NCBI RefSeq assembly: GCF_003569005.1
Contig: NZ_BCUR01000004.1
Coordinates: 675,425-739,424, forward strand
Source: Vibrio superstes
Lineage (GTDB): Bacteria > Pseudomonadota > Gammaproteobacteria > Enterobacterales > Vibrionaceae
Length of the DNA: 64,000 nt
Direction: 5' to 3'
How positions within the stretch are numbered: the stretch's first letter is position 1; each line of letters starts with the position of its first letter. The position numbers and the translations under genes were made by a program. The notes under the pieces were generated by a model. It was not told the origin of the DNA. It saw only the letters and a list, made by a program, of their open reading frames with translations, and ran no database searches. Positions 26,715 to 36,176 of this stretch are shown piece by piece.

Positions 26715-26745
26715 AAATGCCAAGCGTAAGCTTGGCATTTTTGTT
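26715..26745. terminator. Bidirectional terminator between nqrM and uraA
   Basis: The 11-bp stem AAATGCCAAGC / GCTTGGCATTT with a GTAA loop is flanked by A and T runs on both sides. It serves nqrM on the plus strand and uraA on the minus strand. Confidence 0.9.
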
Positions 26746-26759
26746 TCTACTGACTGGGA

Positions 26760-28016
26760 CTATTTCTGCTCAGGATTCTCTTCCATTTGAGCGCTATCCA
26801 CTACATGTGACTCACCAAGGTCTCTTGGTAGTACAAGGTTCAGAAGAATCGCAACAATTCCGCAAAGGCTGATGCCTTGAAGACTGAACTCTCCCACACC
26901 AAATGCCATACCACCGATACCAAATACCAGCGTTACACCGACAATCACAAGGTTACGTGAGTTATGCAAGTCAACACGGTTTTGGATAAGGGTATTGAGA
27001 CCCACTGTGGCAATAGAACCAAACAGCAACATCATAATACCGCCCATCACAGGGACAGGTATGGTTTGCAATACACCGCCCAATTTACCCACTAGTGCCA
27101 GCACGATAGCGGTTATAGCGGCGTAAGTCATGATTTTAGGGTTGTAGGATTTGGTTAGCATCACTGCGCCTGTCACTTCACTATAGGTCGTGTTAGGTGG
27201 TGCACCCATCATGCTTGCTGCCATTGTTGCAACGCCGTCACCGGCCATAGTGCGATGCAAGCCAGGTTTCTTCAGATAGTCTTTACCGGTTACGTTAGAG
27301 ATCGCCAGCATATCGCCAACGTGCTCTACCGCTGGGGCAATAGCGACTGGAATCATAAACAAGATGGCATTGATGTTGAATTCAGGTGTCACAAAGTTAG
27401 GCAGTGCAAACCATGCGGCATTGGTCACTGGGCTAAAATCGACGATGCCAGCAAACAGACTCAAGGTGTAACCTACCGCGATACCGCCAAAGATAGGCAG
27501 TAGCTTTAAGAAGCCTTTGGCAAATACACTGATGATGATGGTGGTCAGTAGCGAGGCCAGAGAAATCCACAAAGCGATCTGCCCATCGACTAATTGAATA
27601 GCACCGTCTCCAGTTTTACCCAATGCCATATTTACCGCAACAGGGGCAAGACCGAGACCAATCACCATGATCACTGGACCCACTACCACCGGTGGTAGCA
27701 GTCTATGGATGATGGCAACACCACGGACACGAATCAAGCCGCCTAATGCTATATACACAACACCAGCAGCCATGAGTCCACCCATGGTGGCAGGAATACC
27801 CCAAGTTTGAACGCCATAGAGAATCGGTGCGATAAAGGCAAAAGAGGACGCTAAAAAGATAGGCACCGAGCGTTTAGTGATAAATTGGAACAGAAGGGTA
27901 CCGACACCAGCACCAAACAGTGCCACGTTCGGATCTAGTCCCGTTAATAAAGGAACAAGAACAAGAGCACCAAACGCAACGAATAGCATCTGCATACCCT
28001 GTAAAATAGAAGTCAT
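26760..28016 (-). CDS. uraA: Uracil permease (NCS2 family)
   Basis: This is a proton-coupled nucleobase transporter of the inner membrane. The 418 residues form about 14 membrane segments; family motifs include FVAFGALVLVPLLTGLDP and the central AIAPAVEHVGDMLAIS, whose Glu is a substrate-binding residue in UraA. GVATMAASMMGAPPNTTYSEVTGAV is also typical. It is monocistronic, with its own terminator. Uracil specificity is likely from similarity; other pyrimidines are possible. Confidence 0.88.
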   Translation of the reverse strand: MTSILQGMQMLFVAFGALVLVPLLTGLDPNVALFGAGVGTLLFQFITKRSVPIFLASSFAFIAPILYGVQTWGIPATMGGLMAAGVVYIALGGLIRVRGVAIIHRLLPPVVVGPVIMVIGLGLAPVAVNMALGKTGDGAIQLVDGQIALWISLASLLTTIIISVFAKGFLKLLPIFGGIAVGYTLSLFAGIVDFSPVTNAAWFALPNFVTPEFNINAILFMIPVAIAPAVEHVGDMLAISNVTGKDYLKKPGLHRTMAGDGVATMAASMMGAPPNTTYSEVTGAVMLTKSYNPKIMTYAAITAIVLALVGKLGGVLQTIPVPVMGGIMMLLFGSIATVGLNTLIQNRVDLHNSRNLVIVGVTLVFGIGGMAFGVGEFSLQGISLCGIVAILLNLVLPRDLGESHVVDSAQMEENPEQK

Positions 28017-28161
28017 GATTTTCTTTCTCCATTTTTTGGAAAATCGACAAATACTAGCATCTACCTATTGGATGTGATGTTTATTAGATCAATTTTTAAT
28101 TGATTGAATAGGTAAGGTAAGCAAATATTTTTTCAACAGGGCAAAGAGTAGGTTAAAATAA

Positions 28162-28177
28162 CTGTATGCCTGAACAG
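28162..28177 (+). promoter_or_regulatory. LexA (SOS) box of dinB
   Basis: CTGTATGCCTGAACAG fits CTGT-N8-ACAG. A -10-like TAAAAT ends 4 bp upstream (28153-28158). The box sits 13 bp before the preferred start codon and includes the alternative ATG at 28166. Confidence 0.75.
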
Positions 28178-28189
28178 TATTCTAATGAC

Positions 28190-29263
28190 ATGCCACAACG
28201 AAAGATCATCCATATTGATATGGATTGTTTTTTCGCAGCGGTAGAAATGCGCGACTTTCCCGAATATCGAAATCGTCCACTCGCAGTGGGCGGGAGTGAA
28301 ACACAGCGGGGCGTGTTGAGTACCTGTAATTATGAGGCTCGCCGCTTTGGTATCCACTCAGCTATGCCTACCGCGCAGGCTAAAAAATTATGTCCTCACT
28401 TGTTGGTAGTACCTGGTCGTATGCAGGTGTACAAAGAGGTTTCGGCGCAAATTAGAGCTATCTTTGCTCGCTATACGCAGCTCATAGAGCCATTGTCGTT
28501 GGATGAAGCCTATCTTGATGTCACAGATAGCCTATCCTGCAATGGCTCTGCTACCTTGATTGCTCAGTCAATCCGGCGTGACATTGAAACCGAGCTTAAT
28601 CTAACCGCGTCAGCAGGGATTGCTCCTATCAAGTTTTTGGCTAAGGTGGCATCAGATTTGAACAAGCCCAATGGGCAGTATGTGATACCGCCCAATCAAG
28701 TTCAGGCGTTCATTGACAGCATGCCTCTACAAAAGATACCGGGAGTAGGCAAGGTTGCATTGCAAAGACTGCATCGCACGGGCCTCTATCTTGGTGAGGA
28801 TGTGCGTAAAGCCAACTATCGCGATCTGTTGGTCCGACATGGCCGATTGGGTGCCTCGCTTTGGAAGCGCTGCCATGGTGTCGACAATCGCAGTGTGCAG
28901 GTTTCTCGAGAGCGCAAGTCAGTGGGAGTAGAGCGAACCTTTACTAAAAACATCGAGACCCTTGAGCAGTGTTGGGAGGTGATAGAGCAACGACTTTATC
29001 CCGAGCTAGAGCGCCGCTTAGATAAGGTGGGAGGAGAGCACGTTCGTCCCATTACCAAGCAGGGTATTAAGGTTAAATTTGCTGACTTTCAACTGACAAC
29101 CATTGAAACCGGTTCCAATAAGTTGAACTTAGCGGCCTTTTATCCTTTGCTAGAAGAAGTCTTGCTGCGCCAACAAGGTCGTGAGATTCGCTTGCTGGGT
29201 TTGAGTGTCATGTTGCAGCCAGAAGCTCAGGCGAAGCAGTTAAGCTTATTGGATAACGAATAA
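28190..29263 (+). CDS. dinB: DNA polymerase IV (Y family)
   Basis: Pol IV is an error-prone translesion polymerase of the SOS response. The catalytic site motifs are visible: KIIHIDMDCFFAAVEMRD near the N-terminus and PLSLDEAYLDVTD around residue 97, followed by FLAKVASDLNKPNGQ, KIPGVGKVALQRL and a little-finger domain with KSVGVERTF. I choose ATG 28190 (MPQRKIIHIDM, 357 residues). It matches the E. coli start, while the ATG at 28166 lies inside the LexA box and near the expected transcription start. Confidence 0.93.
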   Translation: MPQRKIIHIDMDCFFAAVEMRDFPEYRNRPLAVGGSETQRGVLSTCNYEARRFGIHSAMPTAQAKKLCPHLLVVPGRMQVYKEVSAQIRAIFARYTQLIEPLSLDEAYLDVTDSLSCNGSATLIAQSIRRDIETELNLTASAGIAPIKFLAKVASDLNKPNGQYVIPPNQVQAFIDSMPLQKIPGVGKVALQRLHRTGLYLGEDVRKANYRDLLVRHGRLGASLWKRCHGVDNRSVQVSRERKSVGVERTFTKNIETLEQCWEVIEQRLYPELERRLDKVGGEHVRPITKQGIKVKFADFQLTTIETGSNKLNLAAFYPLLEEVLLRQQGREIRLLGLSVMLQPEAQAKQLSLLDNE

Positions 29264-29307
29264 TTTGGCTGTAGAGTAGCCAGGTATCATTTAACAAGGA
29301 ATTCTCA

Positions 29308-30078
29308 ATGATTAAGCGCATTACCTCTAGCATTTTAGTTGGGTCACTATTGATTGCTCCGGCACTTCAAGCGCAGTCGCTAGCGGACTACGAGTCTTGT
29401 AATGTCGATTTGAACAACGAGCTACACCTAGATGGAAAAGAGGTAGAGATCATTGACCGTGATGGTCACCGAGCGATATTTGAAGCTAAAGGCCTCGTTA
29501 TTGATGGTGAGTCTATTCCTTTAAACAAAGAGCAACAGCAACTACTCGACCACTACAGAGTGCAATTGAACAGCGATATCCCTAAAGCTCGTGAAGTGGC
29601 ACAATCTGGTGTGGATCTGGCGAATGAGGTGCTTGATGACGTATCGGCTAAGTTCAACGACACCGACGCGTTTGATAATGTGCGCCAAGCCATCGATGAT
29701 TTTTACGCAAAACTAGAACAGCGCTATTATCAAGACGGAGAGTGGGTGTTAAAGCCTAATGCCTTCGGTAATATGTTCGATAATTGGCAGCAAGATTTTG
29801 CCGATGCCCGAGAGGTTTTCAATAGTGAGTTTTTTGCCAGTGCCTTTTCGGTGCTACAGGAAAAGCTCGCATCAGAAGACGGAATCAATTTTACAGAGCT
29901 TCAGAAACAGCTCAATGACCTCAAGGTTTCAGTAGAGAAAAAACTCCAACAACACTCTTCAGAAATCTCGGAAAAAGCACAAGATTACTGTGATTCAATG
30001 GGTAAATTAGCCGAAGAAGAGAAGTCTTTGATTGAAACTATCCCTGAATTGGAAAATTATCAACTGTTCAATATTTGA
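29308..30078 (+). CDS. DUF2884 (YggN) family periplasmic protein
   Basis: The 256-residue protein starts with a signal peptide (MIKRITSSILVGSLLIAPALQAQS) and continues CNVDLNNELHLDGKEVEIIDRDG, typical of the YggN/DUF2884 family. The rest is predicted helical and rich in Gln, Asp and Lys, with a cysteine near the C-terminus (AQDYCDSM) that may pair with the early CNV cysteine. Function is unknown. It follows dinB by 44 bp with its own RBS (AAGGA). Confidence 0.8.
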   Translation: MIKRITSSILVGSLLIAPALQAQSLADYESCNVDLNNELHLDGKEVEIIDRDGHRAIFEAKGLVIDGESIPLNKEQQQLLDHYRVQLNSDIPKAREVAQSGVDLANEVLDDVSAKFNDTDAFDNVRQAIDDFYAKLEQRYYQDGEWVLKPNAFGNMFDNWQQDFADAREVFNSEFFASAFSVLQEKLASEDGINFTELQKQLNDLKVSVEKKLQQHSSEISEKAQDYCDSMGKLAEEEKSLIETIPELENYQLFNI

Positions 30079-30362
30079 ACTATATTTTAGTGGTTTCAGT
30101 GACTTGTAAGTTTTGTTACTTTTAACTAAGCAAATATCTGCAGATAAACTCAGAAAAACGTTTACAAAGCTTTAAACTGCTGTAGCATATGACTCGCTTC
30201 GTAAGACAAAGTTGTTAGACAAAATTAAGCAAAAGCAAGTTTCAAATTTTATTGTAAAAAGTAAAGTAGTGTTTTCTGTTTTTCCCTTAACTTAATGGCT
30301 AAAGTTTGCGAAGTCGTCACATTGGTGACATACGATTAATCTTAAATACTAAGGGACATAAC
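30079..30362 (+). promoter_or_regulatory. Long 5' region of the cold-shock gene
   Basis: A 284-bp AT-rich stretch without genes precedes the csp start. Long leaders are usual for cspA-type genes, whose mRNA structure changes with temperature. GTCACATTGGTGAC (30315-30328) is an imperfect inverted repeat about 35 bp before the ATG. I could not identify a convincing cold-box sequence. Confidence 0.4.
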
Positions 30363-30572
30363 ATGTCAAAGACTACTGGTACAGTAAAATGGTTTAACGA
30401 AGAGAAAGGCTTCGGTTTCATTTCTCAAGACAACGGCGGCGCTGACGTATTCGTTCACTTCCGTGCTATCGTTTCTGAAGGCTTCAAAACTCTTTCTGAA
30501 GGCCAAAAAGTATCTTTCGAAGTTGAGCAAGGCCAAAAAGGTCCTCAAGCTTCAAACGTTACTACTATCTAA
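30363..30572 (+). CDS. Cold-shock protein, CspA family
   Basis: This 69-residue single-stranded nucleic-acid-binding protein carries the RNP motifs [12 protein letters not shown] and DVFVHF in order, then [27 protein letters not shown]. The ATG at 30363 with AGGGA upstream gives the standard length; the frame open from 30306 is leader. It acts as an RNA chaperone or antiterminator. Which csp paralogue it is cannot be told from sequence alone. Confidence 0.95.
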   Translation: MSKTTGTVKWFNEEKGFGFISQDNGGADVFVHFRAIVSEGFKTLSEGQKVSFEVEQGQKGPQASNVTTI

Positions 30573-30596
30573 TTTTAATTAGATTAAAAGTTTCTG

Positions 30597-30630
30597 AAAA
30601 GCCTGCTGTTTACAGCGGGCTTTTTTTTGT
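30597..30630 (+). terminator. Terminator of the cold-shock gene
   Basis: The stem AAAAGCCTGCTG / CAGCGGGCTTTT (one T-G pair) with a TTTA loop is followed by a run of eight T. Confidence 0.9.
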
Positions 30631-30892
30631 TTTAATTTTCATGTAATTCTCCGCGCTTCAAGCTCTCCCCCTGCTTCTCAATGCCCGCTAGAAACGTCAA
30701 TAGATACTTGTACCACGTAGTAAATAACAGCTCATCCTAGCTTGTTAAAACACTCGCTAACGGCGTTAGAATTTTTGATTGTAGAATAACTACTTATCGA
30801 AAAATTCTGCCTTGCTATCCAGCGTTTTTCCTACGCTATTTCTGATCACTTAATTACTGTGATTGGTATTAAGGCTTTACTATAGATAAAAT
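30631..30892. repeat. Intergenic palindromic element between csp and DUF4250 genes
   Basis: No coding frame is seen. The core 30768-30808 folds: AGAATTTTT pairs with AAAAATTCT and GTAG with CTAC. Flanking sequence (30740-30767 and 30809-30840) includes the related words CGTTAG and GCGTTTTTCCTACGC. I associate this sequence with dispersed repeats of marine gamma-proteobacteria, but only one copy is in the window. Confidence 0.4.
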
Positions 30893-30921
30893 AAAGGTAG
30901 CCAATCTCAGCTACCTTTTTA
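30893..30921. terminator. Bidirectional terminator downstream of the DUF4250 gene
   Basis: The 9-bp stem AAAGGTAGC / GCTACCTTT with an 8-base loop is flanked by A-rich sequence on the left and TT on the right. It mainly serves the minus-strand yaeP-DUF4250 pair, whose last stop is at 30944. Confidence 0.75.
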
Positions 30922-30943
30922 ATCATTTGATGGGGAAGGGTGC

Positions 30944-31135
30944 TTATCTAAATTGCTTCGCTTCAGGTAGCCACTCGAAGTCGCCCGTTGCTAATTTTTC
31001 TATGAGTTGCTGCTTACTGATATCAAAGGTTTTCACTAGCGCATCTAGGTCGCCATTGAAGTCGTCACGCAGCTTCATATTGATGATGCTCATTAGCATC
31101 ACAACATCCATTGTTTGATAGTTGGCGAGATTCAT
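30944..31135 (-). CDS. DUF4250 domain protein
   Basis: The 63-residue protein reads NYQTMDVVMLMSIINMKLRDD, then LVKTFDISKQQLIEKLA and a C-terminal WLPEAKQFR, matching the small DUF4250 family. Function is unknown; it is predicted to be helical and cytoplasmic. It starts 3 bp after the yaeP stop, so it is coupled to yaeP. Confidence 0.8.
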   Translation of the reverse strand: MNLANYQTMDVVMLMSIINMKLRDDFNGDLDALVKTFDISKQQLIEKLATGDFEWLPEAKQFR

Positions 31136-31138
31136 GAG

Positions 31139-31342
31139 TTAGTCCTCGAAATCTGAGATCAACAGGTTTGCAGCGGCGAAAGCAGCGCGTTCACGGGTTT
31201 CTTTAGGCAGGCTAGTATCTGCAGCCACATCATTCAGTGTTTTTAGTGCACAAGTAATGGCTTGTGGGATGTAGCCTTGATCACCACTGCCAATTTGGGC
31301 ATAGAGTTCGCGAACTAGGTCACAGCAATCGTAAATTTTCAT
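31139..31342 (-). CDS. yaeP: YaeP family protein
   Basis: The 67-residue protein contains [34 protein letters not shown] and [15 protein letters not shown], matching E. coli YaeP (66 residues). Function is unknown. In enterics yaeP lies in the same neighbourhood as proS and trmO, as here. It is the first gene of the yaeP-DUF4250 pair. Confidence 0.85.
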   Translation of the reverse strand: MKIYDCCDLVRELYAQIGSGDQGYIPQAITCALKTLNDVAADTSLPKETRERAAFAAANLLISDFED

Positions 31343-31363
31343 TATGTTTCTCCAAAAATGAAT

Positions 31364-31383
31364 AAGGCAGCCGAGGCTGCCTT
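31364..31383 (-). terminator. Terminator of proS
   Basis: The stem AAGGCAGC / GCTGCCTT with a CGAG loop is followed on the minus strand by TTATTCATTTTT. A second hairpin without a T tract (CCCCTT / AAGGGG) lies at 31401-31416. Confidence 0.7.
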
Positions 31384-31435
31384 TATTAAAATCTGTTTTT
31401 CCCCTTCCTAGAAAGGGGAATCAAAGCGTAAAGGC

Positions 31436-33151
31436 TTACTTAATCAGACCTTGTAGGTGCGCAACAATATTGTCCATCTCTACAGGGACTTTTTCGCCAT
31501 CACGACGGCTCTTATACTCAAAGTGACCATTGTCCATGCTACGGTCACCAATAACCACGGTATGAGGAATACCAATAAGCTCGATATCTTTGAACATTAC
31601 GCCTGGGCGTTCTTTACGGTCGTCAAACAGTACTTCGATGCCTTGAGCTGTTAGGTCTGCGTATAGCTTCTCTGCCGCTTCTTTAACGCGCTCAGATTTG
31701 TGCATGTTCATAGGGACGATAGCAACTTGGAAAGGTGCAATTGCGTCTGGCCAGATAATACCGTTGTCATCGTGATTTTGCTCAATCGCTGATGCAACAA
31801 CACGTGTTACACCGATTCCGTAGCAACCCATTTCTAGAATTGAGTTTTTGCCATTAGAATCAAGCACGCCACAATTCATCTTATCAGTGTAAGTCGTACC
31901 TAACTGGAAGATATGGCCCACTTCAATACCACGCTTAAGTTGAAGCACGCCGTTGCCACATGGGCTTAGATCGCCTTCTACTACGTTACGAAGGTCTTCA
32001 ACTTGACCTAGCTCTACGTCACGGCCCCAGTTGATACCAAAGAAGTGTTTGTCATCGATATTTGCACCTGCGCCAAAGTCACTTATTGCTGCAGCACTGC
32101 GGTCAACAATGAATGGAAGTTCTAGGTTCACAGGGCCAAGAGAGCCAGGGCCAGCGCCAATGATTGCGCGGATTTCTTCTTCTGTCGCCATTTCTAGTGG
32201 GGAAGCAACTTGAGGAAGGTTCTCTGCCTTTACTTCGTTTAGCTCGTGATCGCCACGGATGATAAGGCCAATAAGTTCTGCATCAACTTCTTCAGAAGCC
32301 TTAACAAATAAAGTCTTAACCGTCTTTTCAATTGGCAGCTCAAATTGCTCAACTAGCTCTGCGATAGTTTTCGCGTTTGGCGTGTCAACTTCTGTCATCT
32401 CTTGAGTTGGTGCAGCTAGTTCACCCGCTGGTGCCAGTGCCTCAGCTTTCTCGATGTTTGCAGCGTAGTCAGACTCACTAGAGAAGGCGATAAGGTCTTC
32501 ACCACTTTCAGCAAGTACGTGGAATTCGTGAGAACCACTACCACCAATTGCACCTGTATCAGCAAGCACTGGACGATAATCAAGTCCCATGCGGTCAAAT
32601 GCTTTACAGTAGGCTTCGTGCATCGCTTGGTAAGACTTCTCAAGACCTGCTTTGTCGACATCAAAGCTGTAAGCATCCATCATGCTGAATTCACGTGAAC
32701 GCATAACGCCAAAACGAGGGCGTCGTTCATCACGGAATTTAGTTTGGATTTGATATAGATTCAGAGGAAGCTGTTTGTATGAGCTAATTTCGTTACGAAC
32801 GATGCTAGTAATCACTTCTTCAGCTGTTGGGCTCAGCACAAATGGACGCATATGGCGATCGCTGAAACGTAACAGCTCTGCACCCATTTTCTCACTGCGG
32901 CCTGTTTCTTCCCAAAGTTCGAACGGTTGAACAACGGGCATTAAAGTCTCAACAGCACCTGCATTGTCGATTTCTTCACGAACAATGTTTTCCACTTTAC
33001 GCAATACACGTAAACCTGTGGGTAGCCAAGTGTATAGGCCTGAGGCAAGTTTACGAATCATACCTGCACGAAGCATTAGCTGGTGGCTAATTACTTCTGC
33101 GTCGTTTGGCGTTTCTTTTAATGTAGAAACTAGGTATTTACTGGTACGCAT
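31436..33151 (-). CDS. proS: Prolyl-tRNA synthetase (bacterial type with editing insertion)
   Basis: ProRS charges tRNA-Pro and hydrolyses Ala-tRNA-Pro. The 571 residues are the bacterial class II form. Motif 2 is [23 protein letters not shown]; an INS/YbaK-like editing domain (about 225-400, with [11 protein letters not shown]) follows; then motif 3 ([14 protein letters not shown]) and the anticodon-binding domain ([16 protein letters not shown]). The start [15 protein letters not shown] is the family N-terminus. It lies downstream of trmO with an 80-bp gap. Confidence 0.97.
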   Translation of the reverse strand: MRTSKYLVSTLKETPNDAEVISHQLMLRAGMIRKLASGLYTWLPTGLRVLRKVENIVREEIDNAGAVETLMPVVQPFELWEETGRSEKMGAELLRFSDRHMRPFVLSPTAEEVITSIVRNEISSYKQLPLNLYQIQTKFRDERRPRFGVMRSREFSMMDAYSFDVDKAGLEKSYQAMHEAYCKAFDRMGLDYRPVLADTGAIGGSGSHEFHVLAESGEDLIAFSSESDYAANIEKAEALAPAGELAAPTQEMTEVDTPNAKTIAELVEQFELPIEKTVKTLFVKASEEVDAELIGLIIRGDHELNEVKAENLPQVASPLEMATEEEIRAIIGAGPGSLGPVNLELPFIVDRSAAAISDFGAGANIDDKHFFGINWGRDVELGQVEDLRNVVEGDLSPCGNGVLQLKRGIEVGHIFQLGTTYTDKMNCGVLDSNGKNSILEMGCYGIGVTRVVASAIEQNHDDNGIIWPDAIAPFQVAIVPMNMHKSERVKEAAEKLYADLTAQGIEVLFDDRKERPGVMFKDIELIGIPHTVVIGDRSMDNGHFEYKSRRDGEKVPVEMDNIVAHLQGLIK

Positions 33152-33233
33152 TGATGCTTTCCGTTGTATATGTATATAGAGGGAAGGGTTAAGAACCCTA
33201 AAAAATAGCTCCCTATAATACCAGTCTATTGCT

Positions 33234-33932
33234 TTATGCTAAAGGGGCAATATCGACCACTTGAATGCCGTCTTCATTGGCTGAAAAACTGACATTCCAT
33301 TCAAACAAATGCACAGCATAGACCTTCGAGTCTGGCTTGCCTTTCTTGTACGCAGGTCTTGGATCTTGGGACAAGATTTCCGTTAATGCTTGTAGACGGT
33401 ATTCACTATCTGAGTGTTGCATGAGTACGCTTTGCGCTGGCTTGCTAAACTGAACGGTTACCGGGACGGGGGGAGCTTCAGCATAACCGCCTTTGGCGTC
33501 AGGTATGCTATCGGAATAGGGGATATACGGTTTTATGTCGATGATGGGTGTGCCATCGACTAAATCGACATTACCAAGCTTAACAACGACCTGTCCGTTT
33601 TTTACCTCAACATCCAATAGTTCCACCGCCGACATACCTATTGCGTTGGGTCTAAAGGTTGAGCGACTGGCAAATACACCCACTCTTTCATTTCCTCCAA
33701 GGCGAGGAGGGCGCACGGTAGGTTTCCAACCGGCTTCTATATTCTGATCAAACAGAAACAGCAGCCATAGATGTGAAAACTGTTGCAGTTCACGAACGGC
33801 CGCTTCGGTGTTCGCTTCGCCTTCTAGATGTAATTCCGTCGTGACACTAGGCGCCAAATTTGGCTGCCTAGGGATAGCAAACTTCTCTTTGTAAGGAGTG
33901 TGAATAGTGCCTATTGGTGAAATTGTGTGCAT
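33234..33932 (-). CDS. trmO: tRNA (N6-threonylcarbamoyladenosine37-N6)-methyltransferase
   Basis: TrmO (YaeB/TsaA) methylates t6A37 of tRNA-Thr to m6t6A with SAM. Signatures are [49 protein letters not shown] and [17 protein letters not shown], then [12 protein letters not shown] at the C-terminal part. The ATG at 33932 (232 residues) is preferred over a TTG at 33962 because it has AGGAA upstream and matches the family length. TcdA, encoded at 4652, acts on the same modified base. Confidence 0.92.
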   Translation of the reverse strand: MHTISPIGTIHTPYKEKFAIPRQPNLAPSVTTELHLEGEANTEAAVRELQQFSHLWLLFLFDQNIEAGWKPTVRPPRLGGNERVGVFASRSTFRPNAIGMSAVELLDVEVKNGQVVVKLGNVDLVDGTPIIDIKPYIPYSDSIPDAKGGYAEAPPVPVTVQFSKPAQSVLMQHSDSEYRLQALTEILSQDPRPAYKKGKPDSKVYAVHLFEWNVSFSANEDGIQVVDIAPLA

Positions 33933-34283
33933 TCTTTTGGTGTTCCTAAATGATTTACCCAAGTTAAATGTACGCAGAATGTATGCTCTGCGTCACTTTT
34001 TTACAAACAGTGGCAATTGAACAGACTGGAGTTTGTAAGAGAATGTTAATAATCCTTATCCTTTATTCCACATAAGTTTTTCGCTCAATATCTGCTAACT
34101 ATTGACCTTTTTTAACCTTTTTTTGACACATTTGTTGGGTTTCTAAAGGCATAACTGCCTTTTCAATTGTGTCGTACTAGGGTATGTTTCCGGCTCCTTT
34201 TTGCTGCGTTAGGGAAATAACGTGCCACAACCTGCGGGTTGAGGAGCAAAAAGAGAGATAAAAATAATTAAAGGAGAACTCAG
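33933..34283 (+). promoter_or_regulatory. Leader region of the AbgT transporter gene
   Basis: The gap contains TTGACA (34122-34127), a short terminator-like hairpin AAAGGCA / TGCCTTT at 34145-34162 with TTC after it, and inverted copies of CTTTTTGCT (34196-34204 and around 34243-34252). The gene has a strong AGGAG. These suggest a regulated 5' UTR, but no known riboswitch class fits. Confidence 0.3.
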
Positions 34284-35873
34284 ATGAGCACATCTGCTTC
34301 ACAAACACAACAACCGCCTAAAAAGCCGTTATTCACTCGTTTTCTGGATGGCGTCGAATACTTAGGCAACCTATTACCACACCCAATCACTTTATTTGCT
34401 ATTTTCTGTGTGGCAATTTTAGTCCTGTCTGGCATTGCTGGATATTTTGATGTTTCTGTTATGGATCCTCGTCCAGAGGGTGCAGCAGGTCGTAGCGCCG
34501 ATGGCGTTATCAAAGTCGTTAGTCTTCTAAATGGTGAAGGTCTGCGTCTTATCGTTACTAATCTTGTAACTAACTTTACCGGTTTTGCACCTCTAGGTAC
34601 GGTTCTAGTAGCAATGCTTGGTGTTGCTATTGCTGAGCACTCAGGCATGCTTTCTGCAGCAATGCGTGGCCTAGTAATGAACGCTTCTCAGCGTATGGTT
34701 ACAGTAACGGTCGTATTTGCAGGTATCATCTCTAACACAGCTTCTGAGCTGGGTTACGTGGTTCTGATCCCTCTTGCAGCTATGCTTTTCCACTCATTAG
34801 GTCGTCACCCTCTAGCCGGTCTAGCCGCCGCTTTTGCTGGTGTATCGGGTGGTTACTCTGCAAACCTTCTAATCGGTACGGTTGATCCACTGCTTTCAGG
34901 CATCACTGAAACAGCAGCACAAATGATCGACCCAACGTACTCTGTTGGTCCTGAATCAAACTGGTACTTCATGTTTGTTTCTACCTTCTTCATTGCAATC
35001 ACAGGTGCATTTGTAACTGAAAAGATTGTTGAGCCTAAACTTGGCAAATATAACGATGAAGAAGCGGCTGAAGACTTATCTAATGACAGCATGGGTTCTT
35101 TGAAGCCTGAAGAAAAACGCGGTCTTAAGATGGCGGGTCTTGCTGTTGTTGCAGTAAGTGCACTGATTGCATTGACAGTTGTTCCTGAGTGGGGCGCACT
35201 ACGTCACCCTGAGACGGGTCTAGTTTCTGGCTCTCCATTCTTGAAGAGTATCGTAGCCTTTATCTTTGTATTCTTTGCTATCCCTGGTTTTGTTTATGGT
35301 CGCGTTGTCGGCACAATGAAAACGGACCGTGATGTTATTGATGCAATGGCTAAGTCAATGTCTTCAATGGGTCTATACATTGTTCTGGTATTCTTTGCCG
35401 CTCAGTTCGTTGCTTTCTTCAAGTGGACAAACTTCGGTCAAGTATTCGCGGTAGCAGGTGCAGACTTCCTACAGACTATTGGTCTAACAGGTCCAATGCT
35501 GTTCTTCGCATTCATTCTAATGTGTGGCTTCATCAACCTGATGATCGGTTCAGCATCAGCTCAGTGGGCTGTAACAGCGCCAATCTTCGTTCCAATGCTG
35601 ATGCTTGTTGGCTACGCACCAGAGACGATTCAGGCGGCTTACCGTATTGGTGATTCGACCACTAACATCATTACTCCAATGATGAGTTACTTCGGTCTTA
35701 TCCTAGCGGTAGCGACTCGCTACATGAAGAATCTAGGTATAGGTACGCTGGTAGCAACCATGCTTCCGTACTCGATCTGCTTCCTATTTGGTTGGTCTAT
35801 CCTGTTCTACCTATGGGTATTTGTATTTGGTCTACCAGTAGGTCCAGGTGCAGCAACGTTCTACGCGCCTTAG
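34284..35873 (+). CDS. AbgT family transporter
   Basis: This inner-membrane transporter has 529 residues and about 10-13 membrane segments. AbgT-family signatures include FTRFLDGVEYLGNLLPHP, a re-entrant region GVSGGYSANLLIGTVDPLLSG, and QWAVTAPIFVPMLMLVGYAPE followed by RIGDSTTNIITPMM. Members import p-aminobenzoyl-glutamate (AbgT) or export sulfonamides (MtrF-like). No abgAB amidohydrolase genes are adjacent, so the substrate is open. It is monocistronic. Confidence 0.88.
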   Translation: MSTSASQTQQPPKKPLFTRFLDGVEYLGNLLPHPITLFAIFCVAILVLSGIAGYFDVSVMDPRPEGAAGRSADGVIKVVSLLNGEGLRLIVTNLVTNFTGFAPLGTVLVAMLGVAIAEHSGMLSAAMRGLVMNASQRMVTVTVVFAGIISNTASELGYVVLIPLAAMLFHSLGRHPLAGLAAAFAGVSGGYSANLLIGTVDPLLSGITETAAQMIDPTYSVGPESNWYFMFVSTFFIAITGAFVTEKIVEPKLGKYNDEEAAEDLSNDSMGSLKPEEKRGLKMAGLAVVAVSALIALTVVPEWGALRHPETGLVSGSPFLKSIVAFIFVFFAIPGFVYGRVVGTMKTDRDVIDAMAKSMSSMGLYIVLVFFAAQFVAFFKWTNFGQVFAVAGADFLQTIGLTGPMLFFAFILMCGFINLMIGSASAQWAVTAPIFVPMLMLVGYAPETIQAAYRIGDSTTNIITPMMSYFGLILAVATRYMKNLGIGTLVATMLPYSICFLFGWSILFYLWVFVFGLPVGPGAATFYAP

Positions 35874-35900
35874 TAGAGACGTTAAAACTTGATGAAAAAT

Positions 35901-35929
35901 ATGGTCAGCATATGCTGACCATTTTTTTA
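35901..35929 (+). terminator. Terminator of the AbgT transporter gene
   Basis: The palindrome ATGGTCAGCATATGCTGACC plus AT is followed by seven T; the stem is 9-10 bp. Confidence 0.9.
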
Positions 35930-35940
35930 TCTGGAGTTTC

Positions 35941-36145
35941 GCAACGAGCAACTACCAACTTTCCGTATTGATTCCCTGTCGCCTCATTGCCAAGCCAGAT
36001 TAACCTACCTATCGCGCTAGATGCACACTGCAAGATTAGATTGAATAATGGTTATTGTAATGAGTTCATATGGATTTAGTTGTTAGCCACCAGTTGCAAG
36101 CTATCAGCCTCAAGCTATCAGCTATCAGCTATTAGTTATTAAGTT
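35941..36145. repeat. Heptad-periodic arrays between abgT and the IS3 element
   Basis: Three heptads of type GCAACTA (35941-35961) and, in the other orientation, ten consecutive heptads of type NNAG(C/T)NN (36076-36145, with TCAGCTA and CAAGCTA as commonest) bound about 115 bp of non-coding sequence. The IS3-family element is inserted at the last heptad. Confidence 0.6.
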
Positions 36146-36176
36146 GATATGACCCCGTAAAAGTAGACACGGGGTT

